A stretch of 38,443 nucleotides of DNA from JBAROU01 sp049642385 (GTDB lineage: Bacteria > Chloroflexota > Dehalococcoidia > DSTF01 > RBG-16-68-14), in NCBI GenBank assembly GCA_049642385.1, contig JBAROU010000079.1:1-38443 (forward strand). The letters are read 5' to 3'. The stretch's first letter is position 1, and each line of letters begins with the position of its first letter. Below, piece after piece: positions 7,392 through 15,700 of this stretch. A program made the translations under genes and the position numbers. Below the pieces are notes generated by a model. That model made no database searches. It saw nothing but the letters and a program-made list of their open reading frames with translations, and was not told the origin of the DNA.

Positions 7392-8321
7392 TTAGGACGC
7401 CGCCTCCTCCTTCGGGGCGAACTGGTTCTTCAAGTCCTTCGTTACCGCCGCTGGCATCTGCTTCGAGAGGTCGTCCAGCGTCCATGGCTGGTCGCTGCGA
7501 ACGTCCGCGACGATCGATGGCAGGCTGTACAGGCCGATCTGGTTGCCCGCCACCAGGAAGTCGCGACCGTTCACGTTCGCCGCCTCGTCCGTGCACAGCC
7601 AGACCACCATAGGCGCGACTGCTTCCGGCGGGTTCGTCTTCTCGAAATTCTCCAAGGCCTGCAGCTGCATGCCGGCCGCCCCCCCGCGCTTGGCGGCTTC
7701 TCTCATGTCGTCGCTGATGACCAAACGCGTTCCGGCGCGCGGGCGTATCGCGTTGCAGCGCACGCCATACTTCCCCATATCGCGCGCGACTGTGCGCGTC
7801 AGGCCGACGATGCCTTCTTTCGCCGCCGCGTAGTTCGCTTGTCCCATGTTTCCAAGGCCAGACTCGGACGACGTGTTCACGATCACGCCCGAGCGCTGCT
7901 GCCGGAAGACCGTGCAGGCGTGGCGGGTCAGGTTGAAGTGGCCCTTCAGGTGCACCGCGATGACGGCATCCCACTCCTCTTCGCTCATGTTGAACACCAT
8001 CCGGTCGCGCAGGATGCCGGCGTTGTTCACGACGATGTCCAGCCGGCCGAACGTGTGGATCGCCTGCTTCACCAGCTCGTCCCCGGTGGCGAATTCGGCG
8101 ATGTTGCCGTAGTTCGCGGCGGCCTTGCCGCCGGCAGCCTTGATCTCCTGCACCACCTCGTCTGCCGGCGTCTTCTCCCCGCCCGTGCCGGCGGCGCTGC
8201 CTCCGAAGTCGTTCACGATCACAGCGGCGCCCTCCGAGGCGAGTAGCAGCGACTCGCCCCGGCCGATGCCGCGGCCCGCCCCAGTCACGATCGCCACGCG
8301 ATCCTTTAGTCGATCACCCAC
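7392..8321 (-). CDS. SDR family oxidoreductase (3-hydroxyacyl-CoA dehydrogenase-like)
   Basis: A 309-residue NAD(P)-dependent dehydrogenase. The cofactor motif TGAGRGIG is at 13-20, NNAG at 99-102, and the catalytic Tyr-x3-Lys at Tyr164/Lys168 (NYAAAK), with the serine in NTSSESG before it. After the core it has a C-terminal extension of about 45 residues. The insertion after the second strand (FGGSAAGTGGEKTPADEVV) resembles the SDR part of peroxisomal multifunctional enzyme type 2, so a 3-hydroxyacyl-CoA substrate is plausible. The start is a GTG at 8321 with AAGGAGG at good spacing. It is monocistronic as far as can be seen. Confidence 0.85.
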   Translation of the reverse strand: MGDRLKDRVAIVTGAGRGIGRGESLLLASEGAAVIVNDFGGSAAGTGGEKTPADEVVQEIKAAGGKAAANYGNIAEFATGDELVKQAIHTFGRLDIVVNNAGILRDRMVFNMSEEEWDAVIAVHLKGHFNLTRHACTVFRQQRSGVIVNTSSESGLGNMGQANYAAAKEGIVGLTRTVARDMGKYGVRCNAIRPRAGTRLVISDDMREAAKRGGAAGMQLQALENFEKTNPPEAVAPMVVWLCTDEAANVNGRDFLVAGNQIGLYSLPSIVADVRSDQPWTLDDLSKQMPAAVTKDLKNQFAPKEEAAS

Positions 8322-8362
8322 GGTGTTACCCTCCTTACGTCAACAATGGAATTACGACGCGC

Positions 8363-8391
8363 ATTTAACCCGACCCGCGTCTTCGGCGCAA
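8363..8391 (-). promoter_or_regulatory. Candidate promoter for the SDR gene
   Basis: On the minus strand TTGCGC, 17 bases, then TTAAAT (4 of 6), about 40 bases before the GTG start at 8321. The match is modest. Confidence 0.3.
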
Positions 8392-8414
8392 TAGCCCGCC
8401 CGCTCAAGCCTCAC

Positions 8415-8420
8415 TATAAT
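8415..8420 (+). promoter_or_regulatory. Perfect TATAAT -10 for the GT87-type gene
   Basis: TATAAT lies 27 bases before the ATG at 8448, with GGGAGG between them (8432-8437). The -35 region is poor (TAGCCC at 17-base spacing). The position supports the start at 8448 over the upstream in-frame ATG at 8346. Confidence 0.45.
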
Positions 8421-8447
8421 GGCAGAATCGTGGGAGGCGCGGCAGCG

Positions 8448-9845
8448 ATGGCCAACGCCGTCCAGCGCCTGAAGGCGCACTGGGGTATCGTTCTCCTTTG
8501 CCTGGCAGTCGTCCTCCATCTGCTGATGCAGGGCTCGCTCTTCTGGGGCTACCTGGACTCCCTGTTCGACAACTCTGACTTCCACCCCAAGGGCATCGAC
8601 TTCTTCGCGATCTATGAAGGCGGCCACAACGCTCTCCGGAACCGCTCGCTCTTCTTCTACGACCCCACGGACACCTCGCTGACGCCCTACCACACGCCAT
8701 ATCGATATCTACCGTTCCTCGCCTACGTCGTCGGGATGCCGCTGAACGCGGTGCCGGCGTGGTCCGCCTACTGGGCCTGGGTCGCCTTCAGCGAGTTGCT
8801 CCTCGTGGTCACAGCCTTCGCGACGTGGCGCGTCGCAGGACGCGGCAACTGGGCGCTCGTCGCGGCGGCGATGTGGTTCGTCTTCACGCCGTACTACCTC
8901 GAGATGTACATGGGGCAGTTCTCGTTCCTCATGGCGGTGGCGTTGTTTTGGGTCGGCGTCGGCGTCGCGCGCGGGCGGGAGGCGATCGCCGGGCTACCGT
9001 GGATATTCTCGCTCATCGCGAAGAGCAGCAGCGCCGTGCTGTTCCCGCTCGTCGTCAGATTGGGCTGGGGGCGAACACTCAGCGCTGCGAGCATCATCGT
9101 CGGACTGTCGATGCTGTACTTCGCCTTTCGCCCGGGCGATCTGGACTATTTCGTCTGGCTGAACTTCGACCGAACATTGGGCGAAACTGGCGTGCAGTTC
9201 CTTGACCTACACTCGCAAGAACGCGAGGGATTCTTCTACATCGATCGCGAGCTGCGCTACTTCCAGTATCACCCGGGAGAGTTAGGAGGCGTTGGGTTCC
9301 TGACGAACGCGTTGCTCACGCGCGATCCCGATTCGGCGACCGTTCCGGGAGCGTACACTGGCGCGCTCGTTGGCCTAGTGCTTGGCTGCTCGCTTGTGGG
9401 GACGTTCCTGGTGCGTAAGAACGATGCGCTCGTCTTGTTCGCGATCTGGTCGTCTGTGTTCTTCCTGATCTATATCGTCTGGGAGCACCACTACGTGATG
9501 CTCTTGCCGGCGCTCGTCTTGCTCGTCGCGCTACGGCCGGCGATTCGTCCGTGGGCGCTGCTGGTGTTCCTCTTCATCGCGCTCCCGACGCCGTACTGGC
9601 TGATGAACAACGTCTGGAATACGGGGCCGCCGCCGCCCGATGGCGCGCTGATCAGCCAGCAGGAGGTGTGGCCAGCCTGGGGAGTTGTCCTGCACCACGC
9701 TGCAAAAGCGGTGCCCGTCTTCGCCTTCTGGGCGTATCTGGTAGCGACAGAGCTCCGGAGCGGCCTGCGCGTGCCTGGGGCCCAGTTTGTGCGCGCGACG
9801 TGGGGGCGCCTAGCCCTTGCTGGTTCGCCAAAGCGACCAGCTTAG
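8448..9845 (+). CDS. GT87-family (DUF2029-like) membrane mannosyltransferase-like protein
   Basis: A 465-residue polytopic protein. An N-terminal helix (about 12-27) is followed by an extracytoplasmic loop with GIDFFAIYEGGHNAL, then YRYLPFLAYVVGMPLN, YMGQFSFLMAVALFW and a Lys/Ser-rich SLIAKSSSAVLFPL segment. This order (Asp-containing loop, YxPLP-like, GQxsxL, K near a helix) is characteristic of GT87 polyprenyl-phosphate-mannose-dependent transferases. About ten helices follow. The ATG at 8448 has GGGAGG ten bases upstream. Its stop overlaps the stop of the convergent CoA hydrolase gene by three bases. The acceptor is unknown; an envelope glycan or lipid is inferred. Confidence 0.75.
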   Translation: MANAVQRLKAHWGIVLLCLAVVLHLLMQGSLFWGYLDSLFDNSDFHPKGIDFFAIYEGGHNALRNRSLFFYDPTDTSLTPYHTPYRYLPFLAYVVGMPLNAVPAWSAYWAWVAFSELLLVVTAFATWRVAGRGNWALVAAAMWFVFTPYYLEMYMGQFSFLMAVALFWVGVGVARGREAIAGLPWIFSLIAKSSSAVLFPLVVRLGWGRTLSAASIIVGLSMLYFAFRPGDLDYFVWLNFDRTLGETGVQFLDLHSQEREGFFYIDRELRYFQYHPGELGGVGFLTNALLTRDPDSATVPGAYTGALVGLVLGCSLVGTFLVRKNDALVLFAIWSSVFFLIYIVWEHHYVMLLPALVLLVALRPAIRPWALLVFLFIALPTPYWLMNNVWNTGPPPPDGALISQQEVWPAWGVVLHHAAKAVPVFAFWAYLVATELRSGLRVPGAQFVRATWGRLALAGSPKRPA

Positions 9846-11215
9846 AAGCTCCAGCCGTACAGCCGCTTCGCGTCTTCCCTAAGCTGCGGCTGGCAGTCCG
9901 GGTGGGCGATCGCGAGCAGCTCGCCGATACGCTGGCGCAGCGTCTTCCCACGCAGCGTCGCGATGCCCCACTCCGTCACGATGTAATCAACGGCCGAGCG
10001 CGGCACAGTCACCGGCGCGCCTTCGGCCAGCGCGACGACGATGCGCGACTGCCGCTCGCCGTCGCGTTCGTACGACGACGGCAGCACGATCACGCTGCGC
10101 CCCTGCTCAGAAAGCGCGGCTGCGATCGAGAACGCCATCTGCCCGCCCGGCCCGGTATAGGGCCACGGGCCGATCGCTTCGCCGTTCACCTGGCCCGTGA
10201 GGTCCACCTCCATCGCGTTGTTCACCGCGACGAGCCGTGACTCTTGCGCGAGCACGTTGATGTCGTCGGTGTACGAAAAGTCGTACAGCTCGAACGTTGG
10301 GTTGTTGTTGATGTAGTCCAGCTCCTCCTGCGGGATGAGCGCGATCCCCGTCGCGACAACTTTGCCCGGGTGAAGCTGCTTGTTGCGCCCGGTCGCCACC
10401 TCAGCCTCCACCAGCGCCGTCACGCCTCCGGGCAGAAGCTCTGTGTGGATGCCGAGGTCATGTCGATGGTGGAGGTACGGTGCCAGCGCGGCGGAGATCG
10501 CGCCGGTGCCGATCTGCACCGTGTCGCCATCGTTCACCAGCTCCAGGCCGACCAGCGTGCAGATCACCTCCGCGATCGCCGTCTCCTCGTCGTTGCGCAC
10601 CTGCGCCCGCGACATCGCCGTGCGCACCTTCTTGCGTATCTCTGGGTCCGGCGCCACCAGCCGGTCGATGCGGTCGATGTGGATGCGGTTCGCGCCGCCG
10701 GTGCGTAGCGCGTACTCGTCCACTTCCGCGACGATGACGCGGCTGCTCTCCGCGAACGTCGGGTTCATCCAGACCGACCCTCCGAACGAGCACCAGCCAT
10801 CGTCGTCGGGCGGCGAGACGGTGCACAGGTGGTAATCGAACGGCCCGACGCCGTAGGGCAGGCGGCCGCTGCGCCAGAGCCCGGCCGGCAAGTAGTCGAC
10901 CTTGTCGTCGCGCACGGCGGCGCGGTCGACGTTCGTCGCGAACGGCGTGATCTGCCGGAAGGCCGGAGGCCCCCAGACGGGGGCCCGTCCGGGCCCGTCC
11001 GGGCGCTGCTCCCCGAAGCTGAACCACGGGTACGCGCAGACGAAGTGAAAGACCGAGACGTTCTCCAGCTCTGGTGCCCGTTCGCTCAGGGCGTTGCACA
11101 CCGCGATCGGCATGCCGTCGAACATCGCGACGGTCACCGCCTGTCCCGACTGCACGTCGGCGACGGCCTCCTCCGCAGGCATCAGCTTCCGCTCGTACCG
11201 CTTACGCCAATCCAC
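9842..11215 (-). CDS. Acetyl-CoA hydrolase / 4-hydroxybutyrate CoA-transferase family protein
   Basis: A 457-residue cytoplasmic class I CoA transferase. The C-terminal half has VQIGTGAISAAL...LGIHTELLPGGV, where the Glu after GIHT is the residue that forms the CoA thioester in this family. Later come GGQMAFSIAAALSEQG, RSAVDYIVTEWGIATLRGKT and the terminal HPDFR-like AHPDCQPQLREDAKRLYG. It transfers or hydrolyses CoA of a short-chain acid; the substrate cannot be read off. A Pro/Gly-rich segment (RPDGPGRAPVWGPP) encoded by a GC-rich palindromic stretch interrupts the N-terminal half. The start is GTG (11213-11215) with GGAG upstream. Its TAA overlaps the TAG of the convergent GT87 gene. Confidence 0.88.
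   Translation of the reverse strand: MDWRKRYERKLMPAEEAVADVQSGQAVTVAMFDGMPIAVCNALSERAPELENVSVFHFVCAYPWFSFGEQRPDGPGRAPVWGPPAFRQITPFATNVDRAAVRDDKVDYLPAGLWRSGRLPYGVGPFDYHLCTVSPPDDDGWCSFGGSVWMNPTFAESSRVIVAEVDEYALRTGGANRIHIDRIDRLVAPDPEIRKKVRTAMSRAQVRNDEETAIAEVICTLVGLELVNDGDTVQIGTGAISAALAPYLHHRHDLGIHTELLPGGVTALVEAEVATGRNKQLHPGKVVATGIALIPQEELDYINNNPTFELYDFSYTDDINVLAQESRLVAVNNAMEVDLTGQVNGEAIGPWPYTGPGGQMAFSIAAALSEQGRSVIVLPSSYERDGERQSRIVVALAEGAPVTVPRSAVDYIVTEWGIATLRGKTLRQRIGELLAIAHPDCQPQLREDAKRLYGWSF
10967..11005. repeat. GC-rich palindromic/tandem element inside a CoA-transferase gene
   Basis: GGGCCCGTCC occurs twice in tandem (10981-10990, 10991-11000), flanked by CCCAGACGGG. Read on the coding strand it contains CGCCCGGACGGGC and CCCGTCTGGG, the same two modules found in recJ at 20506-20534. 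Confidence 0.5.
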
Positions 11216-11289
11216 ACACGTACTCCATCACGGGGCGTCGTTCAGCATACGAGGGCAGGGGAGGGGTGGGCAAGGAGCGCTAGGAGAGC

Positions 11290-11430
11290 CTAGTCCAGGT
11301 GGCACTCAGCGTCTTCGTTGTGTTCGGCCCAGCAACCAGCGCAAAGTTCTTCACTGCACCCGTCGCACACGCGCTCAGCATCGCAGCAAGGGCAGTTAGG
11401 GCAGGACGTGTGTCCGTTGTTGCTAGTCAT
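11290..11430 (-). CDS. 46-residue cysteine-rich (zinc-ribbon-like) protein
   Basis: A short gene translating to 46 residues with nine cysteines. It contains CPNC (10-13), PCCD (14-17), CDGC (22-25), CAGC (30-33) and a terminal AECHLD, plus His7, His37 and His44. Three CxxC pairs suggest binding of one or two zinc ions or an Fe-S cluster. Its ATG (11428-11430) overlaps the TGA of the 88-residue gene in an ATGA arrangement, so translation is probably coupled, which is strong support that it is real despite its size. It is the last gene of the nuclease cassette. Function is unknown; a metal-binding adaptor, antitoxin-like or nucleic-acid-binding role are all possible. Confidence 0.65.
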   Translation of the reverse strand: MTSNNGHTSCPNCPCCDAERVCDGCSEELCAGCWAEHNEDAECHLD

Positions 11431-11693
11431 GACGATGGAACGGCGTCTTCGTGCAGCGTGAGAGCTTCGCGTACGCCGATCAACGCGTAGACGTATATCC
11501 GTTCGTTTCCGGATTCCTCACGGAAGTGCTGGCAGGCCTGCCGAGCCTCTTCCAACGTGGCATAGCAGCCGCCATCATCTCCTTCGAGTACTTGGTAGGG
11601 GTTGTTTAGAGGTGCTTCTAAGTTGACCACGACGAAGCCACCGGCTTCTTCGCCATCGAGTTCTGAGGGAGCATAAATGGCGGGACTAGTCAC
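11427..11693 (-). CDS. 88-residue orphan protein in the nuclease cassette
   Basis: An 88-residue acidic soluble protein that I do not recognise. The centre reads YQVLEGDDGGCYATLEEARQ followed by a helix with ACQHFREESGNERIYVYALI, a beta-beta-alpha-beta-like pattern resembling many small proteins from phages and plasmids. There is no signal peptide or membrane helix. The start is GTG at 11693 with AGGAGG six bases upstream. The gene begins 15 bases after the nuclease stop and overlaps the 46-residue gene by four bases, so all three should be on one transcript. Confidence 0.7.
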   Translation of the reverse strand: MTSPAIYAPSELDGEEAGGFVVVNLEAPLNNPYQVLEGDDGGCYATLEEARQACQHFREESGNERIYVYALIGVREALTLHEDAVPSS

Positions 11694-11708
11694 TGGTTCC
11701 TCCTCTCG

Positions 11709-12767
11709 CTAAGGCGAACTTGCTGGCTGTACCAAGCCGACCACGTCAATCATCTTTAGGCTCTTGTGGAGTTGCAGCAACAGGATGAAGCGGATTCCGT
11801 CCGGCGTGAGATATAGCGAATCGCCGGAGCGGCCGAGCAAGCCCAGCTCGATGGCGTAGTTCGAGTACATCCGAGTCCCGTGGTAGGCGGTCTTTGGCTC
11901 AGACCACTCGAAGCGCTTGCCTGTTGCTTCGCGGAAGTGTGAGATCACCAGTTCTCGCGAAACGGGATAGCCGTTTCTGGCAAGAGTAAAGATAACCTCC
12001 ACCATGGAGTAGATGCCGAAGATAGTTGGACTGGCAAACGGATCCTTCACGATGAAGTTCCGCAGCACGTCCGCTTGAGCCTCGGAAATGTAGCTAGGAG
12101 GCATGTCTGGGTTCCGTGCGGCAACGTACTGGCGGCCGAGCCTAGTGAGGGCGAAGCGGCGCTTCTCCCGATCAACCAACTTGAGCTCGATCGCTAACCT
12201 TAGGTGATTTGCAACCGTCTTCTCGGACAGGTTGATGCGCGCTCCGATGGCTTTCGTCGTCGCCACCAAATCGAGAGCGTACAGGGCACGGTGGATCAGA
12301 TGGATATTCCACAAGCCGAGGTCAGTCGGACGAAGCTCGATCAGTTCGGCCAGAGGCCTTAATGACCGGAAGAATTCGGCCATGACGTACTCGGGCGAAT
12401 ACGTTATTGGCTCGACGCCTGCCTCTTTGGTGGCCTTCGCTACATCGGATGGAAAGTCGGGGCAGAGTAAGACTGCCTCGATGGGCGCGGCCACCAGCTT
12501 CTCCTGTGACTGAAGTTCTTTGAGATCGTTGCGGTAGTGGTCGATCTGGGTGATGAACTCGTACCTCGCCGTCTCGACCTTCAGCTCTACGAGTGTGAGC
12601 GTCTGGCCTGTCGCGTAGAGCAGATCCAGTCGACCCGACGGGATCGCCATCTGCCGCGCAATGAGCCGCGGTGCCTCATCGAGACCAAGCACTTGTTGGG
12701 CAACGTGAGGAAACGAGGCGAGGACATCCTCGACCTGAGATTCGCGGATCTGAACTGACTCCGCCAT
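11709..12767 (-). CDS. PD-(D/E)XK nuclease-like protein with winged-helix domains
   Basis: A 352-residue protein. Residues 8-80 fit the restriction-endonuclease fold: a helix with Glu13 (QVEDVLASF), then GRLDLL (Asp48), TLVELKVET (Glu61, Lys63) and QIDHYRNDL as the following helix, giving the D-x(n)-E-x-K signature. Residues 170-215 look like a winged helix (LSEKTVANHLRLAIELKLVD), and 260-335 like a second. The family resemblance is to NucS/DUF91-type and solitary restriction-like nucleases; no DNA methyltransferase is nearby. It starts 17 bases after the dnaE stop without a clear Shine-Dalgarno sequence. About 58% of the first 36 codons end in G/C versus about 78% for the start of dnaE, which suggests acquisition. 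Confidence 0.7.
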   Translation of the reverse strand: MAESVQIRESQVEDVLASFPHVAQQVLGLDEAPRLIARQMAIPSGRLDLLYATGQTLTLVELKVETARYEFITQIDHYRNDLKELQSQEKLVAAPIEAVLLCPDFPSDVAKATKEAGVEPITYSPEYVMAEFFRSLRPLAELIELRPTDLGLWNIHLIHRALYALDLVATTKAIGARINLSEKTVANHLRLAIELKLVDREKRRFALTRLGRQYVAARNPDMPPSYISEAQADVLRNFIVKDPFASPTIFGIYSMVEVIFTLARNGYPVSRELVISHFREATGKRFEWSEPKTAYHGTRMYSNYAIELGLLGRSGDSLYLTPDGIRFILLLQLHKSLKMIDVVGLVQPASSP

Positions 12768-12784
12768 GGTGTGGCGATTCTACC

Positions 12785-15700
12785 TTACGAGGACAAGGGG
12801 AGCTTGTCGCCGCCAGCATCCCCCTCCACCGCCCCCGCATCACCTAGCACCTCCTGCAATCGAGCCGTCAGCTCCGCAGAGGCGCGCGCGGCGGGCAGAG
12901 CGACGCGCTGCGACTCGCCGTCCAGCGTGCGCACGGTGAGGCGCACCTCGTCCTCGCCGGGGAAGTCGCGCAGCGCGGCCATCAGGCGCTGGAGCCGGTC
13001 GCGGTCCGCGGACTCGTCCTCCGTCTCGCGCAGCTCGATGCGCAGCGCCGCGCGCGTAGCGGTCGCGACGGGGGAGTCAGCTGGCCTGACAGTCGGGGAA
13101 GGCGAGGGATCTTGTTGTGGTGCTGCCTCGGACTTCGAACCTCGAACTTCGAGCTTCTCAGCACCGCCGTTCGCCTTCCGCAGCCAGTCGGGCGGCCGGA
13201 ACTCGCTTGACGCGCTTTCGCTCGTGTCCACCAGCTCGACCTCTTGCACCGCGATCTGGAGGCGGCCGTTGCGCTCGCGGGCGCGCACCTGCATGAGGAC
13301 GATGCTGCCCTCCACCCAGTAGTCCTGCGTGCGCTCGAACAGCTCCGGCCAGACCGTCACCTCCACGGTGCCGGAGAGGTCCTCGATCTCCGCCGCGCAG
13401 AACGGGCGGCCGGCGCGAGTGTAGAGCCGGCGTGTGTTGCCCACCATGCCGGCCAGCGTCCCATCACGGCCCTGCGAGGGCAACGACGATGCGACAGCCG
13501 CGTCATCGCCGTCACTGCCGTTCGTCGAGGCGGTCTGCACGGCCTCGGCCGCCAGCTCTGCGCAGACCGACGTCACGTATGGGGCGAGCGCGCCCGCTGC
13601 CGCCTTGAACGGGTGCTCCGACACGTAGATGCCCAGCAGCTCTTTCTCCCACGCAAGCTCTTCGGCGCGCGGGACGGGCGCGGGCTCCAGCTCCAGGCCA
13701 GGCATCGGCGTCGCCACTTCGTCGCCGAACAGGTCGAACATGGTCGCCTGGCCCGTCTCGCGCAGGCGTTGTTCGCGCTGTGCGAGCGAGACGAGCCGGT
13801 CAAGGTTCGCCAGCAGCGTGCCACGGTCGTACGAGCGCCCGTCTGGGCGATCGCCCAGGCCTTCGAACGCGCCCGTCTTGGCCAGGCTCTCCAGCGCGCG
13901 CTTGTTCACGCTCTTCAGGTTGACGCGCCGGCAGAAGTCATCGATCGCTGTGAACGGCCCCTCCAGGCGACGTGCTTCGACGATGCTCTCGGCAGCGCCG
14001 GTACCGACGTTCTTGATCTGCTGCAGGCCGAAGCGGATGCTTGCCCGTCCGACAGGCGGGGCGTCCGCGCCGTCATCTTCCTTCTCCAGCGCGAAGTTGG
14101 CCTCGCTGTGGTTCACGCTCGGTGGCAGCACCGCGATGCCGAGCTTCGTGCACTCGGCCACCGCGGCGGCGATCCGGGGATGCGCGCCCGCCGGGTGGCT
14201 GCCGGAGTACGCGAGCACCGCCGTCATGTACTCGGCGGGATAGTGCGCCTTCAAGTAGGCGGTCTGGTAAGCGATGGTTGCGTAGCAGACGGCGTGCGCC
14301 TTATTGAACGCGTAGCCGGCGAACGGCAAGATCAGCTCGAAGATCTCCTGCGCCTCGCCTTCCGAGTAGCCGTTGCGCTTGGCGCCCTTCACGAAGCGCT
14401 CGCGCTCCGCGCGCATCACCGGCGCGATCTTCTTGCCCATCGCCTTGCGCATCACGTCCGCCTCGCCGAGCGTGTAGCCGGCGAACTTCTGGGCAATGAG
14501 CAGCACCTGGTCTTGCGTGGTGATCACGCCGTACGTCTCGTCCAGGATGTCCGCCAGGTCCGCGTGCGGATACGCGATCTCCTCCAGCCCGTGCTTCGCC
14601 CGACAGAACGTCGGGATGTGCTGGATCGGGCCGGGGCGGTAGAGCGCGACCATCGCCGTCAGGTCCGTAATGCTGCTCGGGCGCAGCTCTTGGATGTACC
14701 GGCGCATCCCCGCCGATTCGAGTTGGAACACGCCAAACGTCTCGCCTTTGGAGAGCATCTCGTAGGTCTGCCGGTCTCCGCTCGGCAGCGCCTGCAGGTC
14801 GATCTCCTCGCCGCGCGTCTCGCGGATGAGCTCGACGGCGCGAGCGAGGATCGTCAGGTTGACGAGCCCCAGCAAGTCCATCTTGAGCAGCCCGATCTGT
14901 TGCACCTGCTGCATCGCGTACTGCGTCGTGGGCAGCGCCGAGTCGTCGCCGCGCGATGGGCGCTGGAGCGGCACATGCTCGAGCAGCGGCTCGCGCGAGA
15001 TGACGAGGCCGGCCGCGTGCGTGCTCGAGTGCCGCGCGATCCCTTCCAGCCGCCGCGCCGTGTCGACGAGCTTGCGCACCTGCGTGTCCGCTTCGTAGAC
15101 CGCGTGCAGCTCCGTGCTCTCGTCCAGCGCGCGTTCGATCGTCATGTTGAGCGCGGCCGGCACCAGACGCGCGACGCGGTCGGTGTCGCCATAGGTCATG
15201 CCCAGCGCGCGGCCGGTGTCGCGCAACGCAGCCTTCGCGCCCAGCGTCCCGAAAGTGATGATCTGCGCCACGTGGTCCTCGCCGTACTTCGCCGCCGCGT
15301 AGCGAAACACCTCGTCACGCCGGTCGTCAGCCAGGTCGAGGTCGACGTCAGGCATCTCGCGGCGTTCCGGGTTGAGGAAGCGCTCGAAGACGAGGCGGTG
15401 TTCCAGCGGGTCGACGTCGGTCACGCCCAGGCAGTACAGGATCAGGCTGCCGGCGGCGGAGCCGCGTACGCCCATGGCGATGCCGTTCGTGCGCGCGAAT
15501 TGGGCGAAGTCGTACACCACCAGGATGTAGTTCGCGAAGCCCGTTTCACGCACGACGTCCAGCTCGTACTGGAGGCGAGCGCGCACGTCGTCCGTGATGT
15601 CGCTGTAGCGCCGCTCCAGACCGGCCCGGCTGAGGTTCGCCAGGTGCTCATCTGGCGAAACGCCCGGTGGCAGGTCGGCGTCAGGCAGGTGGAGCCGGCC

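Noticed and set aside
11280..11293. CTAGG-AGAG-CCTAG hairpin as a terminator of the nuclease cassette
   Set aside because: Only five base pairs and no T-run; it overlaps the stop of the cysteine-rich gene and is probably chance.
11709..12767. A complete restriction-modification system
   Set aside because: No DNA methyltransferase or specificity gene is present; the methyltransferase at 4956 is a small-molecule/lipid type and 6 kb away.
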